Shown: one piece after another, positions 1 to 6,371 of the stretch
How the letters are laid out: each line of letters starts with the position of its first letter
Position numbering within the stretch: the stretch's first letter is position 1
From: Burkholderiales bacterium
GTDB taxonomy: Bacteria; Pseudomonadota; Gammaproteobacteria; Burkholderiales; Burkholderiaceae_F
Assembly: GCA_021298875.1 (NCBI GenBank)
Contig: JAJTHJ010000080.1
Location: forward strand, 1-22,852
Direction: 5' to 3'
Length of the DNA: 22,852 nucleotides
Made by a program: the position numbers and the translations under genes
Notes under the pieces: model-generated
Databases searched by the model: none
Seen by the model: only the letters and a program-made list of their open reading frames with translations
Told to the model about the DNA's origin: nothing

Positions 1-134
1 ACCACTTCGACCGCTGCCGGCGCAGGCGCGGCGGCGCGCGCGGGCGGACTGTCATTGACCGGTGCCTGGCCGGTGCCGCAGCCCGCGAGCACTGCGGCGC
101 AGAGCAGGCAGGTCGAACAGATTGCAGTGCGCAT
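1..134 (-). CDS. Putative lipoprotein, N-terminal part only (cut by window edge)
   Basis: The reading frame starts at an ATG (complement of 132-134) and runs off the left edge, so only 44 residues are visible. They form a short lipoprotein signal peptide: positive start (MRTA), hydrophobic stretch, and lipobox L-A-G-C with Cys19 as the predicted lipidated residue. An Ala/Pro-rich linker follows, as often seen after an exported lipid anchor. A clear GGAGG ribosome-binding site lies six bases upstream of the ATG. The family cannot be named from this fragment. It lies in the same direction as the FecR/DUF6600-like gene upstream of it, with a 72-base gap. Confidence 0.7.
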   Translation of the reverse strand, partial: MRTAICSTCLLCAAVLAGCGTGQAPVNDSPPARAAAPAPAAVEV

Positions 135-166
135 GTCGCCTCCACCGGGGTCGCAGGGTCTGAGGG

Positions 167-172
167 ATTCTA
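167..172 (-). promoter_or_regulatory. Possible -10 element upstream of the lipoprotein gene
   Basis: On the minus strand this reads TAGAAT, about 33 bases before the lipoprotein ATG. It matches the TAGAATC form seen before several other genes in this window. No convincing -35 hexamer is visible, so the assignment is tentative. Confidence 0.3.
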
Positions 173-206
173 AGCAGACCGCGTGCCGGGACCACCCTTA
201 GGCGCA

Positions 207-1583
207 TCAGGGTATCGCCGCCTTGACGCGACCCCGCGGATCGGTGTGCCCCGGGGTCGGGTCTTCGACCTCGTCGCGCAACCGTTTCGGCAGCCGCACA
301 CTCGGCGGCGGAGCGACGTGCAACCGCTGGGTGTCCACGCCGCGGGCTGCGGGCGCTGGCGGCGGCAGTTGAGCCGGTGGCGGCGACGGCGGCGCGGCGA
401 CTCGCGTCGGCTGCGCCGGCGGGGGCAGCTGGCGATGCTCTGCCGGTGCCGGCGGGCGCGGCGCCGGCGCATGCTCGGCCTGCCACTGTGGTGGGCGCGG
501 CGGCCGCGGTCGCCATGCCGGCGGTGGCGGCATCGGGTCGATCACGGGTCGTGGCGCCGTGATCGGCGGCGGCACATGCGGCGGCGGCGCGATGGAGTGC
601 TGCCGAGGCTCAGCCCACGCGCGCGGCGGCGGGCTTGGCGGGTGACGGTGCACCGGGGCGTACAGGTGCCGGTGTGGCCGCCAGCCCCAGCGACCGCCGA
701 CATTTACCCAGTTCCCGTACCGGGTGGTGACAAAGCCCCAGGGGGCGGTGTCGATCCAGGTGCGGCCCCACGGGCCGGCGTACACCCAACGGCCGCTGCG
801 GTACGGCACCCACTCGACGGCCGCCGGAAACCACAGCGCGCCGTACTGTGGCACGACCTGCCAGGCGCCGGTGTTGGCCAGCACGACTGCGCCGGTCGTC
901 TCGGCGGCCAGGTAGGGCGCGGTGGCGGCATAGGCTTCGGCGGCGGCGCCGCGCGCCAAGGCCCAGGCGTCGAACGCGTCGGGCGCGGCGCCGAGCAGCA
1001 GGAAGCTCGTGGCCGGCGCGCCGCGAAACTCGCCGCGCTGCCCGGCAGCGACGACCACCGCCAGACTCGGTCCGGCCACGCGTGCTGTGCCGGCGAAGAC
1101 GGTCACCGTGGTCGCCCCCGGCAGCCGATCGACGTCGATCCGGTAGCGGCCGGGCTGCTCGAAGACGATCCGCTCGCGCGGCGTGCCGATTTCGATCTCG
1201 GCCACTTGGGCCGGGTTGCGCACCGAAACGCCGACGCTGCCGCGCTCGATCAGCAGGCGGATCGCGGAGTCGTCCACCCGCTCGAAGAAGATCGACGTGT
1301 CGCCATCGGCGCGCAGCGCCAGCGAGCCGATCGCCACCTCGGCCCGGCCGGTGCCCTGCGTGCTCAGGCGCACGCCGCCGCCGACTGGCCAGTTGCTCGC
1401 CGCGGCGACCGTGCCGGAAGCGTCGGCGAGATCGACTCGGCCTTCGACCAGGCTCAGCGCGCCGATGCGCGGCGGCAGCAGCGCCGCCTCGGCCGGCGCC
1501 TGTGCCAGCGTCGGTACGGCGCAAGCCGCGGCCAGCGCGGCGGTGAGCAGGCTGGCGGCGAGGGTTCGGTAGCGGTTCGTCAT
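207..1583 (-). CDS. FecR-domain / DUF6600-like proline-rich secreted protein
   Basis: This 458-residue protein opens with a Sec-type signal peptide (MTNRYRTLAASLLTAALAAA, probable cleavage after A-Q-A near residue 28). Residues of about 40-190 resemble a FecR-like beta-sandwich: 'SLVEGRVDL', then 'GRAEVAIGS' and 'IRLLIERGSVGVSV'. The central part (about 230-310) is rich in W-x-P, Y-G and G-x-W motifs (QYGALWFP, YRSGRWVYAGPWG, RYGNWVNV), as in DUF6600-type proteins. The last 150 residues are a Pro/Arg/His-rich, probably disordered tail. No transmembrane anchor of an anti-sigma factor and no neighbouring ECF sigma gene is seen, so FecR-style signalling is not supported. It is more likely a periplasmic or surface structural protein. 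Function unknown. Confidence 0.75.
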   Translation of the reverse strand: MTNRYRTLAASLLTAALAAACAVPTLAQAPAEAALLPPRIGALSLVEGRVDLADASGTVAAASNWPVGGGVRLSTQGTGRAEVAIGSLALRADGDTSIFFERVDDSAIRLLIERGSVGVSVRNPAQVAEIEIGTPRERIVFEQPGRYRIDVDRLPGATTVTVFAGTARVAGPSLAVVVAAGQRGEFRGAPATSFLLLGAAPDAFDAWALARGAAAEAYAATAPYLAAETTGAVVLANTGAWQVVPQYGALWFPAAVEWVPYRSGRWVYAGPWGRTWIDTAPWGFVTTRYGNWVNVGGRWGWRPHRHLYAPVHRHPPSPPPRAWAEPRQHSIAPPPHVPPPITAPRPVIDPMPPPPAWRPRPPRPPQWQAEHAPAPRPPAPAEHRQLPPPAQPTRVAAPPSPPPAQLPPPAPAARGVDTQRLHVAPPPSVRLPKRLRDEVEDPTPGHTDPRGRVKAAIP

Positions 1584-1691
1584 GATCGTTGCTCAAGCGG
1601 TGCAGTGCCGGCCGTTCAACGAGCCGACCTTGCGCCGCGCCGACCGCGGAAACAGCTGGTTGCAAAGCGTCGCCGCGCCGCGGTGCAGCAC

Positions 1692-1697
1692 TACAAT
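1692..1697 (+). promoter_or_regulatory. Possible -10 element for the beta-propeller operon
   Basis: The sequence is TACAAT in the context ctacaatcg, 27 bases before the beta-propeller ATG and inside the 141-base divergent gap. The same ctacaatcg string occurs before phaR. There is no good -35 at normal spacing. Confidence 0.4.
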
Positions 1698-1724
1698 CGT
1701 GCCGGTTCTTTGCGTGGAAATCGG

Positions 1725-2699
1725 ATGCAAACGCTTCGAGCAATGCTGGCGGCGCTGGCCGCACTGGCTGCGGCGACCGCGGCGCAGGCCAACGTGGTGG
1801 TGGTGCTGAATTCGGGCGAAGCCTCGGTGAGCCTGATCGACAAGGACACGCGGCGCGAAGTGCGCCGCTTCGAGGTCGGCAAAGAGCCGCACCACTTGCT
1901 GCGCACGCCGGACGGCAAGACGCTGATCGTCGCCAACGCGGTCAGTAACGAACTCGTCTTTCTCGACCCGGCGACAGGCGCGGAGCAGCGCCGCATCCGC
2001 GACATTCCCGACCCCTACCAGCTCGGTTACTCGCCCGACCGCAAGTGGTTCGTGACCGCGTCGCTGCGGCTGGATCGGGTGGACGTGTACGCCGTGCAGG
2101 ACGATCCGGCCAAGCCCTTCGAGCTCGTCAAGCGGATCGCCACGCCCAAAGCGCCGAGCCACATCGCGTTCTCCGCGGACAGCCAGTTCGCGTTCGTCAC
2201 GCTGCAAGACAGCCACGAGGTGGCGGCGATTCGCCTGGCCGACCAGACGCTGGCCTGGAAGCTCAAGGTGGGCGACCTGCCCGCCGGGATCTGGATGACG
2301 CCCGACGACAAGCACCTGCTGGTCGGCATCATGGGTAGCGACTACGTCGAGGTCATCGACTGGCGCACGCAGAAAAGCGTGAAGCGCATCGCGGTCGGCA
2401 AGGGCGCGCACAACTTCCGTCCCTTTGGCGACGGGCGGCACGTGTTCGTCTCCAGCCGGGTGGACAGCCGCATCAGCGTGGTGGACATGCTGGCGCTGGA
2501 GAAGCGCTACGACATCCCGGTGCCCAACGGGCCGGACTGCATGGAGCTGTCGGCCGACGGCAAGACGCTGTGGGCGACCCAGCGCTGGTCGAAGTCGGTC
2601 GCGGTGATCGATGTGCCGTCGCGCCGCGTGGTGGCGACGATCCCGATGGGCAAGTCCCCGCACGGCATCTTCTTTGCCGACTCCGCACCGTGGACGTAG
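1725..2699 (+). CDS. YVTN-type beta-propeller repeat protein, exported
   Basis: The protein has 324 residues, with a cleavable signal peptide (MQTLRAMLAALAALAAATAAQA). It then has repeated blades of about 40 residues of the YVTN/NHL-like type: 'VVVLNSGEASVSLIDKDT', 'LIVANAVSNELVFLDPATG', 'HVFVSSRVDSRISVVDM', 'LWATQRWSKSVAVIDV'. Each pairs a D-G-K/P-D-x-K turn with a V-x-V-I-D strand. Such seven-bladed propellers usually bind partners or act as periplasmic sensors; no catalytic residues can be assigned. The frame stays open far upstream, but that extension only mirrors the opposite-strand gene. The ATG at 1725 is chosen because it begins a proper signal peptide and follows a possible -10. The end overlaps the next gene by 10 bases, implying an operon. 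Confidence 0.85.
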   Translation: MQTLRAMLAALAALAAATAAQANVVVVLNSGEASVSLIDKDTRREVRRFEVGKEPHHLLRTPDGKTLIVANAVSNELVFLDPATGAEQRRIRDIPDPYQLGYSPDRKWFVTASLRLDRVDVYAVQDDPAKPFELVKRIATPKAPSHIAFSADSQFAFVTLQDSHEVAAIRLADQTLAWKLKVGDLPAGIWMTPDDKHLLVGIMGSDYVEVIDWRTQKSVKRIAVGKGAHNFRPFGDGRHVFVSSRVDSRISVVDMLALEKRYDIPVPNGPDCMELSADGKTLWATQRWSKSVAVIDVPSRRVVATIPMGKSPHGIFFADSAPWT

Positions 2700-3490
2700 G
2701 GCGCGCGCTGCTCTGTTGCGTTGCCGTGCTGGCGGCGGGGAGCACCGCGGCAGCCGAGTCCTGTCGCGGCCACGTTTACCTGACGCTCGACACCGGCAAC
2801 ATGAGCCGCGCCGAGGAGATCGCCGGCATCCTGCGCAAGCACGACGTGCGCGCGACCTTCTTTCTCGCCAACGAGAAGACGCCGCGCGGCGACGGCGCGC
2901 TCGACGCCGGTTGGGTGGACTACTGGAAAGCGCGCGTGGCCGAGGGCCACGCCTTCGGCACGCACACACTGCGTCACGGGCGGCTGCTCGGCGACGGCAA
3001 GGATGGCGTGGTCGTCTACCGACCGCAGTTCGTGAGCCAGATCGGCCAGACCTTGATGCTGACGCCCGAGCAGTTCTGCGCCGAGCTGGTTGCCGTGGAC
3101 GAGAATTTCCAGAAGGCGACCGGCCGGAAACTCGACCCGCTGTGGCGCGCGCCGGGTGGCAAGCTCACGGCCAACGCGCTCGCTGCCGCGCAAAGCTGCG
3201 GCTACGCGCACGTGCGCTGGGCGCCGGCGGGTTTTCTCGGCGACGAGCTGCCGTCCGACCAGTACCCGAATCAGAAGCTGCTGGCGCAGGCGCTGCGCGA
3301 CCTCCGCGACGGGGACGTGCTTATGGCGCACCTGGGCATCTGGTCGCGGCAGGACCCGTTCGCGCCGATGCTCGACCCGCTGATCGCCGGGCTCAAGCAG
3401 CGCGGCCTGTGCTTCCGCACGCTGCGCGAGCATCCCGGCTATCGCGCGCAGCCGCCGGTGGCGCGCGAGCTGGGCACCAACGCGAAGTAA
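2690..3490 (+). CDS. Polysaccharide deacetylase (NodB-like) family protein with a D-T-G motif
   Basis: The protein has 266 residues if it starts at the GTG at 2690, which overlaps the end of the beta-propeller gene and gives a signal peptide ending near A-A-A-E (residue 23). Motif 1 of the carbohydrate esterase 4 fold reads L-T-L-D34-T35-G36 rather than the usual T-F-D-D-G. The putative catalytic-base Asp remains, but the second Asp, normally a metal ligand, is Thr. Motif 2 is intact (H92-T-L-R-H96), and so is motif 3 (W152-R-A-P-G-G). Its role would be N- or O-deacetylation of a cell-surface or periplasmic polysaccharide, if active. From memory, related betaproteobacterial proteins also carry DTG at this site, so this may be a subfamily trait and not a lesion. 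Substrate unknown. Confidence 0.8.
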   Translation: MDVGRALLCCVAVLAAGSTAAAESCRGHVYLTLDTGNMSRAEEIAGILRKHDVRATFFLANEKTPRGDGALDAGWVDYWKARVAEGHAFGTHTLRHGRLLGDGKDGVVVYRPQFVSQIGQTLMLTPEQFCAELVAVDENFQKATGRKLDPLWRAPGGKLTANALAAAQSCGYAHVRWAPAGFLGDELPSDQYPNQKLLAQALRDLRDGDVLMAHLGIWSRQDPFAPMLDPLIAGLKQRGLCFRTLREHPGYRAQPPVARELGTNAK

Positions 3491-3497
3491 TCCGACC

Positions 3498-4457
3498 ATG
3501 TTCGGCCCTCTGCAAGACGCTTTCGACGCCGCACAGACCTGGCTCTTCGAGACCGCGGTGCAGCCGCTCGTCTACCGGTTCGGCCTGATGGCCTATCTGG
3601 AAGATGCCTACGCGGCAACCGAGTGGTTCTTGCTCGGCCTGGTGCAGATCGCCGTGCTGTACGCGCTGTTGCGCCCGCTGGAAAAGTGGTTTCCGGCCGA
3701 GCCCTGGGCCGACCGGCACGGCACCGGCGTGGACATCGTCTACACGCTGCTGCACCGGCTCGGTGGCTTTGCGCTGCTCGTCTTTGCGCTGCTGACGCCT
3801 CTGACCGATGCCATCGCCCGCTTGCTGCGCGAGGCCGACTACACGCCGCTGCAACTGGATCGGCTGTGGCCTGGCGTGACCGACGTGCCGGTGGTGAGTT
3901 TTCTGCTCTATTTGCTGGTGCTCGACTTCGTCGATTACTGGATTCACCGCGGCCAGCATCGCTTCCGCTGGTGGTGGGCGCTGCATTCCCTGCACCACTC
4001 GCAGCGGAAGATGTCGTTCTGGACCGATAGCCGCAATCACCTGCTGGACGACTTGATCCGCGACGCGATCCGAGCGGCGGTGGCGCTGGCCATCGGCGTG
4101 GCACCGGGGCAGTTCGTGCTGCTGGTGATCGCCAGCAAGATGCTGCAAAGCGTGCACCACGCCAATGTGCCGTGGACTTACGGGCCGGCCGGTGCGCTAT
4201 TGGTGAGCCCGATCTTCCACCGCCGCCATCATGCAATCGGCTATGGCCACGAGGGCCTGCGCTATGGCTGCAACTTTGCCGTGCTGTTCCCGTTATGGGA
4301 CGTGCTGTTCGGCACTGCGCAATGGCAGCGCGAGGTGGAGCCGACCGGCATCCGCGACCAATTGCCCGCGCCCGAGGGGCAGGCGCGCGAGTACGGCCGC
4401 GGCTTTTGGGCGCAGCAGTGGCTCGGCCTCAAACGCATGGTCGGGGCCGCCGCATGA
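3498..4457 (+). CDS. Sterol desaturase / fatty acid hydroxylase superfamily membrane protein
   Basis: The protein has 319 residues and several hydrophobic segments (about 45-60, 85-105, 135-150, 195-215). The three histidine clusters of the diiron hydroxylase/desaturase superfamily are present: H150-R-G-Q-H154, H163-S-L-H-H167 and H241-R-R-H-H245. They would bind a non-heme diiron centre on the cytoplasmic membrane face and support O2-dependent hydroxylation or desaturation of a lipid. The substrate cannot be read from sequence; bacterial members act on ceramide-like lipids, carotenoids, hopanoids, sterols or alkylglycerol-like ethers. It starts 7 bases after the deacetylase stop and overlaps the next gene by 4 bases (ATGA), so it is co-transcribed and probably translationally coupled. 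Confidence 0.88.
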   Translation: MFGPLQDAFDAAQTWLFETAVQPLVYRFGLMAYLEDAYAATEWFLLGLVQIAVLYALLRPLEKWFPAEPWADRHGTGVDIVYTLLHRLGGFALLVFALLTPLTDAIARLLREADYTPLQLDRLWPGVTDVPVVSFLLYLLVLDFVDYWIHRGQHRFRWWWALHSLHHSQRKMSFWTDSRNHLLDDLIRDAIRAAVALAIGVAPGQFVLLVIASKMLQSVHHANVPWTYGPAGALLVSPIFHRRHHAIGYGHEGLRYGCNFAVLFPLWDVLFGTAQWQREVEPTGIRDQLPAPEGQAREYGRGFWAQQWLGLKRMVGAAA

Positions 4458-5266
4458 GTGCGGCACCGCGCTTTGGGCTGATCGTCGTCGGCGACGAGAT
4501 CCTCTCCGGCAAGCGCACGGACAAGCACTTTGCCAAGGTGGTCGAGCTGCTCGGCGCGCGCGGCCTGCGCTTGTCCTGGGCGCAGTACCTGCCCGACGAG
4601 CGCGCCGCGTTGGTCGAGGCCTTGCAGCGCAGCTTTGCCAGCGGCGACGTGGTGTTCTGTTGCGGCGGCATCGGCTCCACCTCCGACGATCACACGCGGC
4701 AGGCCGCCGCGGCCGCACTGGGCGTGCTGGTCGAACTGCACCCCGAAGCCGAGCGCTTGATCGCCGAGCGCTGTGCCGAGATGGCCGCGGAGGGACGCGG
4801 CAGCGCCGACATGACGACCGCTGAGAACCGCCAGCGTCTGAAGATGGGCGAGTTCCCGTCCGGCAGCACGATCATCCCCAACCCGTTCAACCGCATTCCC
4901 GGCTTTGCCATTCGCAACCACTGGTTCGTGCCCGGCTTTCCGGTCATGGCCTGGCCGATGATCGAGTGGGTGCTCGATACGCACTACGCCGCGCACTTCA
5001 ACGCCAAGCCGCAGGCCGAGCGGTCGCTGCTGGTATTCAACACGCCGGAGTCGGCCATCGCGCCGCTGATGGAAGAGATCGAAGCCGCGTTTCCCGGGGT
5101 GCGGGCGTTCTCGCTGCCGTCGATTGGCGACGGCGCTGACGGCCGACCCGCGCGGCGGCACATCGAGTTGGGCGTGAAGGGCGATCCGGCTAAGGTTGAA
5201 GCCGCCTTCGCCGAGTTGCGCCGAGGCGTGGCCGCGTTGGGCGCACCGCACGAGCCTGTGGCGTAG
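4454..5266 (+). CDS. Molybdopterin-binding (MoCF / CinA N-terminal-like) domain protein
   Basis: The protein has 270 residues. The start is fixed by the ATGA overlap with the preceding gene. The N-terminal half is a MoCF-fold domain: 'LIVVGDEILSGKRTD' at residues 9-23 and G71-G-I-G-S-T-S-D-D, the equivalent of the CinA/MogA G-G-x-G-x-T-x-D-D loop that binds the molybdopterin phosphate or nucleotide. The rest follows CinA N-terminal proteins (PNPFNRIPGF, then 'FVPGFPVMAWPM'). The C-terminal nicotinamide-nucleotide amidase domain of full CinA is absent, so this is the short stand-alone form often called 'competence/damage-inducible protein A'. Its biochemical role is uncertain; its place in an operon with a hydroxylase does not define it. 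Confidence 0.85.
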   Translation: MSAAPRFGLIVVGDEILSGKRTDKHFAKVVELLGARGLRLSWAQYLPDERAALVEALQRSFASGDVVFCCGGIGSTSDDHTRQAAAAALGVLVELHPEAERLIAERCAEMAAEGRGSADMTTAENRQRLKMGEFPSGSTIIPNPFNRIPGFAIRNHWFVPGFPVMAWPMIEWVLDTHYAAHFNAKPQAERSLLVFNTPESAIAPLMEEIEAAFPGVRAFSLPSIGDGADGRPARRHIELGVKGDPAKVEAAFAELRRGVAALGAPHEPVA

Positions 5267-5268
5267 AC

Positions 5269-5298
5269 AAAAAAAAGCCTGGTCCGAGGACCAGGCTT
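5269..5298 (-). terminator. Intrinsic terminator of the small RNA
   Basis: The stem is AAGCCTGGTC (5275-5284), loop CGAG, and GACCAGGCTT (5289-5298): ten perfect base pairs. On the minus strand the hairpin is followed by a run of T (complement of the A-run 5269-5276). On the plus strand the hairpin is followed only by TTCAAAAG. It is therefore oriented for leftward transcripts. It starts 3 bases past the rightward molybdopterin-binding gene and may weakly affect that transcript too. Confidence 0.85.
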
Positions 5299-5418
5299 CA
5301 AAAGCACCACCTTTAAGAGGAGACAGAAGGGTGCCCGGATTTGCATCCGAGCGAGTGGTGCCAAGGAGACAACCGTTTCAGGTGCGGCGACCTTAAATCC
5401 CTCGCCTTGCAGCGCCGC
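5269..5418 (-). ncRNA. Candidate trans-acting small RNA with two anti-Shine-Dalgarno segments
   Basis: Read on the minus strand this roughly 150-base stretch folds into several elements in order. First is a 5' stem GCGGCG (5418-5413) with CGCCGC. Then comes a C/U-rich single-stranded segment containing UGUCUCCUUGG (5371-5361). Next is a stem GCACCAC/GUGGUGC (5361-5355 with 5310-5304) that encloses a small hairpin CGGAU-GCAA-AUCCG (5349-5336) and a second UGUCUCCUC segment (5325-5317). Last is a perfect 10-bp terminator hairpin with a U-tract. A TAAGAT box ends about 5 bases before the proposed 5' end. No coding potential is evident. The exposed UCUCC motifs are complementary to ribosome-binding sites, including that of phaB. 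It may instead be the processed 3' end of the phaP mRNA. The exact 5' end is inferred. Confidence 0.6.
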
Positions 5419-5422
5419 GTGA

Positions 5423-5428
5423 ATCTTA
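5423..5428 (-). promoter_or_regulatory. Possible -10 element of the small RNA
   Basis: The minus strand reads TAAGAT (complement of 5423-5428), placing transcription start near 5416-5418, exactly where the first stem begins. No good -35 hexamer is seen at 16-18 bases. It could need an activator or another sigma factor, or the RNA could arise by processing of the phaP transcript. Confidence 0.35.
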
Positions 5429-5513
5429 GCGGATCGAGATCACGCGGATATGACACAGCGCAAACTTTTTCGTTCACCGAGGCGTTGCTCTAGACGCCAC
5501 CGGGGTTTTTGCT

Positions 5514-5569
5514 CCACGCCGGCGCAAGTGGCGCACCGGCGTGGTGATCGCACTCACAGAATGAGTGCG
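5514..5569. repeat. Two consecutive hairpins 3' of phaP
   Basis: The first inverted repeat is CGCACTCA (5549-5556) with TGAGTGCG (5562-5569), loop of five. The second is CCACGCCGG (5514-5522) with CCGGCGTGG (5536-5544), loop of 13. Both are perfect. They lie 18-75 bases past the phaP stop and are not followed by a T-run on either strand. They look like mRNA 3'-end stabilisers or Rho-linked termination structures more than canonical terminators. Confidence 0.6.
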
Positions 5570-5586
5570 GCGTGTTCGAGTGCGGC

Positions 5587-6156
5587 TTAGGCAGCCTTCT
5601 TCGACTTGGGCTTGGCCACGTCGGTCGCGGCAGCCGCGGCCTTGACCGTCGCATTGGTTGCGGCGGTGACGTTCGACTCGACCATGTCCACGGCCTGCTT
5701 GGCGGCCTTGGCAAAGGTGTCGTACGCGGTATTGGCGGCGGCCACGGCGCTCTTGAGCATCGCCATCGCGGGCTCGGAGCCGGCCGGGGCGTTCTTGCCG
5801 GCAAAGTCGATCAGCTCGGCCATCTTCTTGTTGCTCTCGGCGATCTGCGCTTCGAAAATCTTCGACGCTTCGGCGCTGGCGCCGCTGGCGATGCCGTAGA
5901 CGTTACGGCTGTACGACACGGCCTTGTCGAGAGCGGGCTGGGCGAAGCTGCCGGTGGTGGCCAGCAATTCCTGCGCGTCCTTGACACCCATCAGCATCTG
6001 GGCGCGATCGGCCGACTCGTCGAGCATCGCCTTGGCGGCGGCGAGGTTCAGGTCAACCAGGCGCTCGGTGGCGTCGAACATCGTGTGCGACAGCGCATAC
6101 AGGGCGTCCATCTGGGCCTTGTTCATTTCGGCGAATTGGGCGGGGGTGGCAAACAT
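5587..6156 (-). CDS. phaP: Phasin family protein (PHA granule-associated)
   Basis: The protein has 189 residues, the usual phasin size. The N-terminus F-A-T-P-A-Q-F-A-E-M-N-K-A-Q-M is the signature start of the PhaP/phasin_2 family. The body is almost wholly amphipathic alpha-helix (Ala, Glu, Lys, Met rich; heptad-like). The end is a low-complexity Ala/Lys tail (KPKSKKAA), as in other betaproteobacterial phasins. Phasins coat polyhydroxyalkanoate granules and control their number and size. The start is supported by AGAGGAGC nine bases upstream. It has its own promoter and probable PhaR operators. It is transcribed away from the HDAC-like gene and lies 12.5 kb from phaC. Confidence 0.93.
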   Translation of the reverse strand: MFATPAQFAEMNKAQMDALYALSHTMFDATERLVDLNLAAAKAMLDESADRAQMLMGVKDAQELLATTGSFAQPALDKAVSYSRNVYGIASGASAEASKIFEAQIAESNKKMAELIDFAGKNAPAGSEPAMAMLKSAVAAANTAYDTFAKAAKQAVDMVESNVTAATNATVKAAAAATDVAKPKSKKAA

Positions 6157-6226
6157 GGCAAAGCTCCTCTCGGTTAATGGGCGACGGCCGCGGGTGGCCT
6201 GGGAATGTCATTGCAGCCATTGATTG

Positions 6227-6237
6227 GTGCGCTGCAC
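6227..6237. promoter_or_regulatory. Candidate PhaR operator 1 (palindrome GTGC-GCT-GCAC)
   Basis: A perfect palindrome of the form TGC-N3-GCA sits at the predicted phaP transcription start. PhaR repressors are reported to bind TGC-rich palindromes upstream of phasin genes (from memory). The position would block phaP initiation. Inference from pattern and place only. Confidence 0.45.
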
Positions 6238-6244
6238 AAACCGA

Positions 6245-6272
6245 ATTTTACGAATGAAATCAGGCAAGTCAA
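6245..6272 (-). promoter_or_regulatory. phaP promoter (-35 TTGACT, 16-base spacer, -10 TAAAAT)
   Basis: On the minus strand, TTGACT (complement of 6267-6272) is followed by a 16-base spacer and TAAAAT (complement of 6245-6250). Each hexamer matches the sigma70 consensus at 5 of 6 positions. Transcription would start near 6238, leaving an 80-base leader before the phaP ATG. Confidence 0.7.
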
Positions 6273-6279
6273 GAAGAAT

Positions 6280-6296
6280 TTGCTGCGTTGCGGCAA
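6280..6296. promoter_or_regulatory. Candidate PhaR operator 2 (TTGCTGC-GTT-GCGGCAA)
   Basis: This is a 17-base imperfect inverted repeat, one mismatch in seven base pairs, again with a TGC-N3-GC core. It lies just upstream of the phaP -35 box and 36 bases before the TAGAAT box of the divergent gene, so one bound protein could affect both directions. Confidence 0.4.
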
Positions 6297-6331
6297 AAGA
6301 CGATACGCCCAGCGGTTACGGCTTTCCCACG

Positions 6332-6337
6332 TAGAAT
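6332..6337 (+). promoter_or_regulatory. Possible -10 element of the HDAC-like operon
   Basis: TAGAAT in the context cgtagaatcagc, 35 bases before the chosen GTG start. The string cgtagaatcagc recurs exactly before the Bug receptor gene (10413-10424). No clear -35 box. Confidence 0.45.
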
Positions 6338-6371
6338 CAGCGTCTTGAAGCAAGCTCGCGGGACGGCGTTA

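Noticed and set aside
207..1583. FecR-type sigma-regulator system
   Set aside because: There is no inner-membrane anchor, no ECF sigma gene and no TonB receptor nearby; only the FecR-like fold is suggested.
183..1724. Long open frame in front of the beta-propeller gene, in phase with it
   Set aside because: It is Arg-rich, has no family resemblance, and mirrors the FecR/DUF6600-like gene on the other strand; the signal peptide starts at 1725.
5275..5298. Terminator of the rightward molybdopterin-binding gene
   Set aside because: The T-tract lies on the minus-strand side; on the plus strand the hairpin is followed by TTCAAAAG, so it mainly serves the leftward RNA.
6288..6371. Earlier ATG start for the HDAC-like protein
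   Set aside because: It would begin inside the candidate operator and upstream of the -10 box, and adds an unconserved 28-residue leader.
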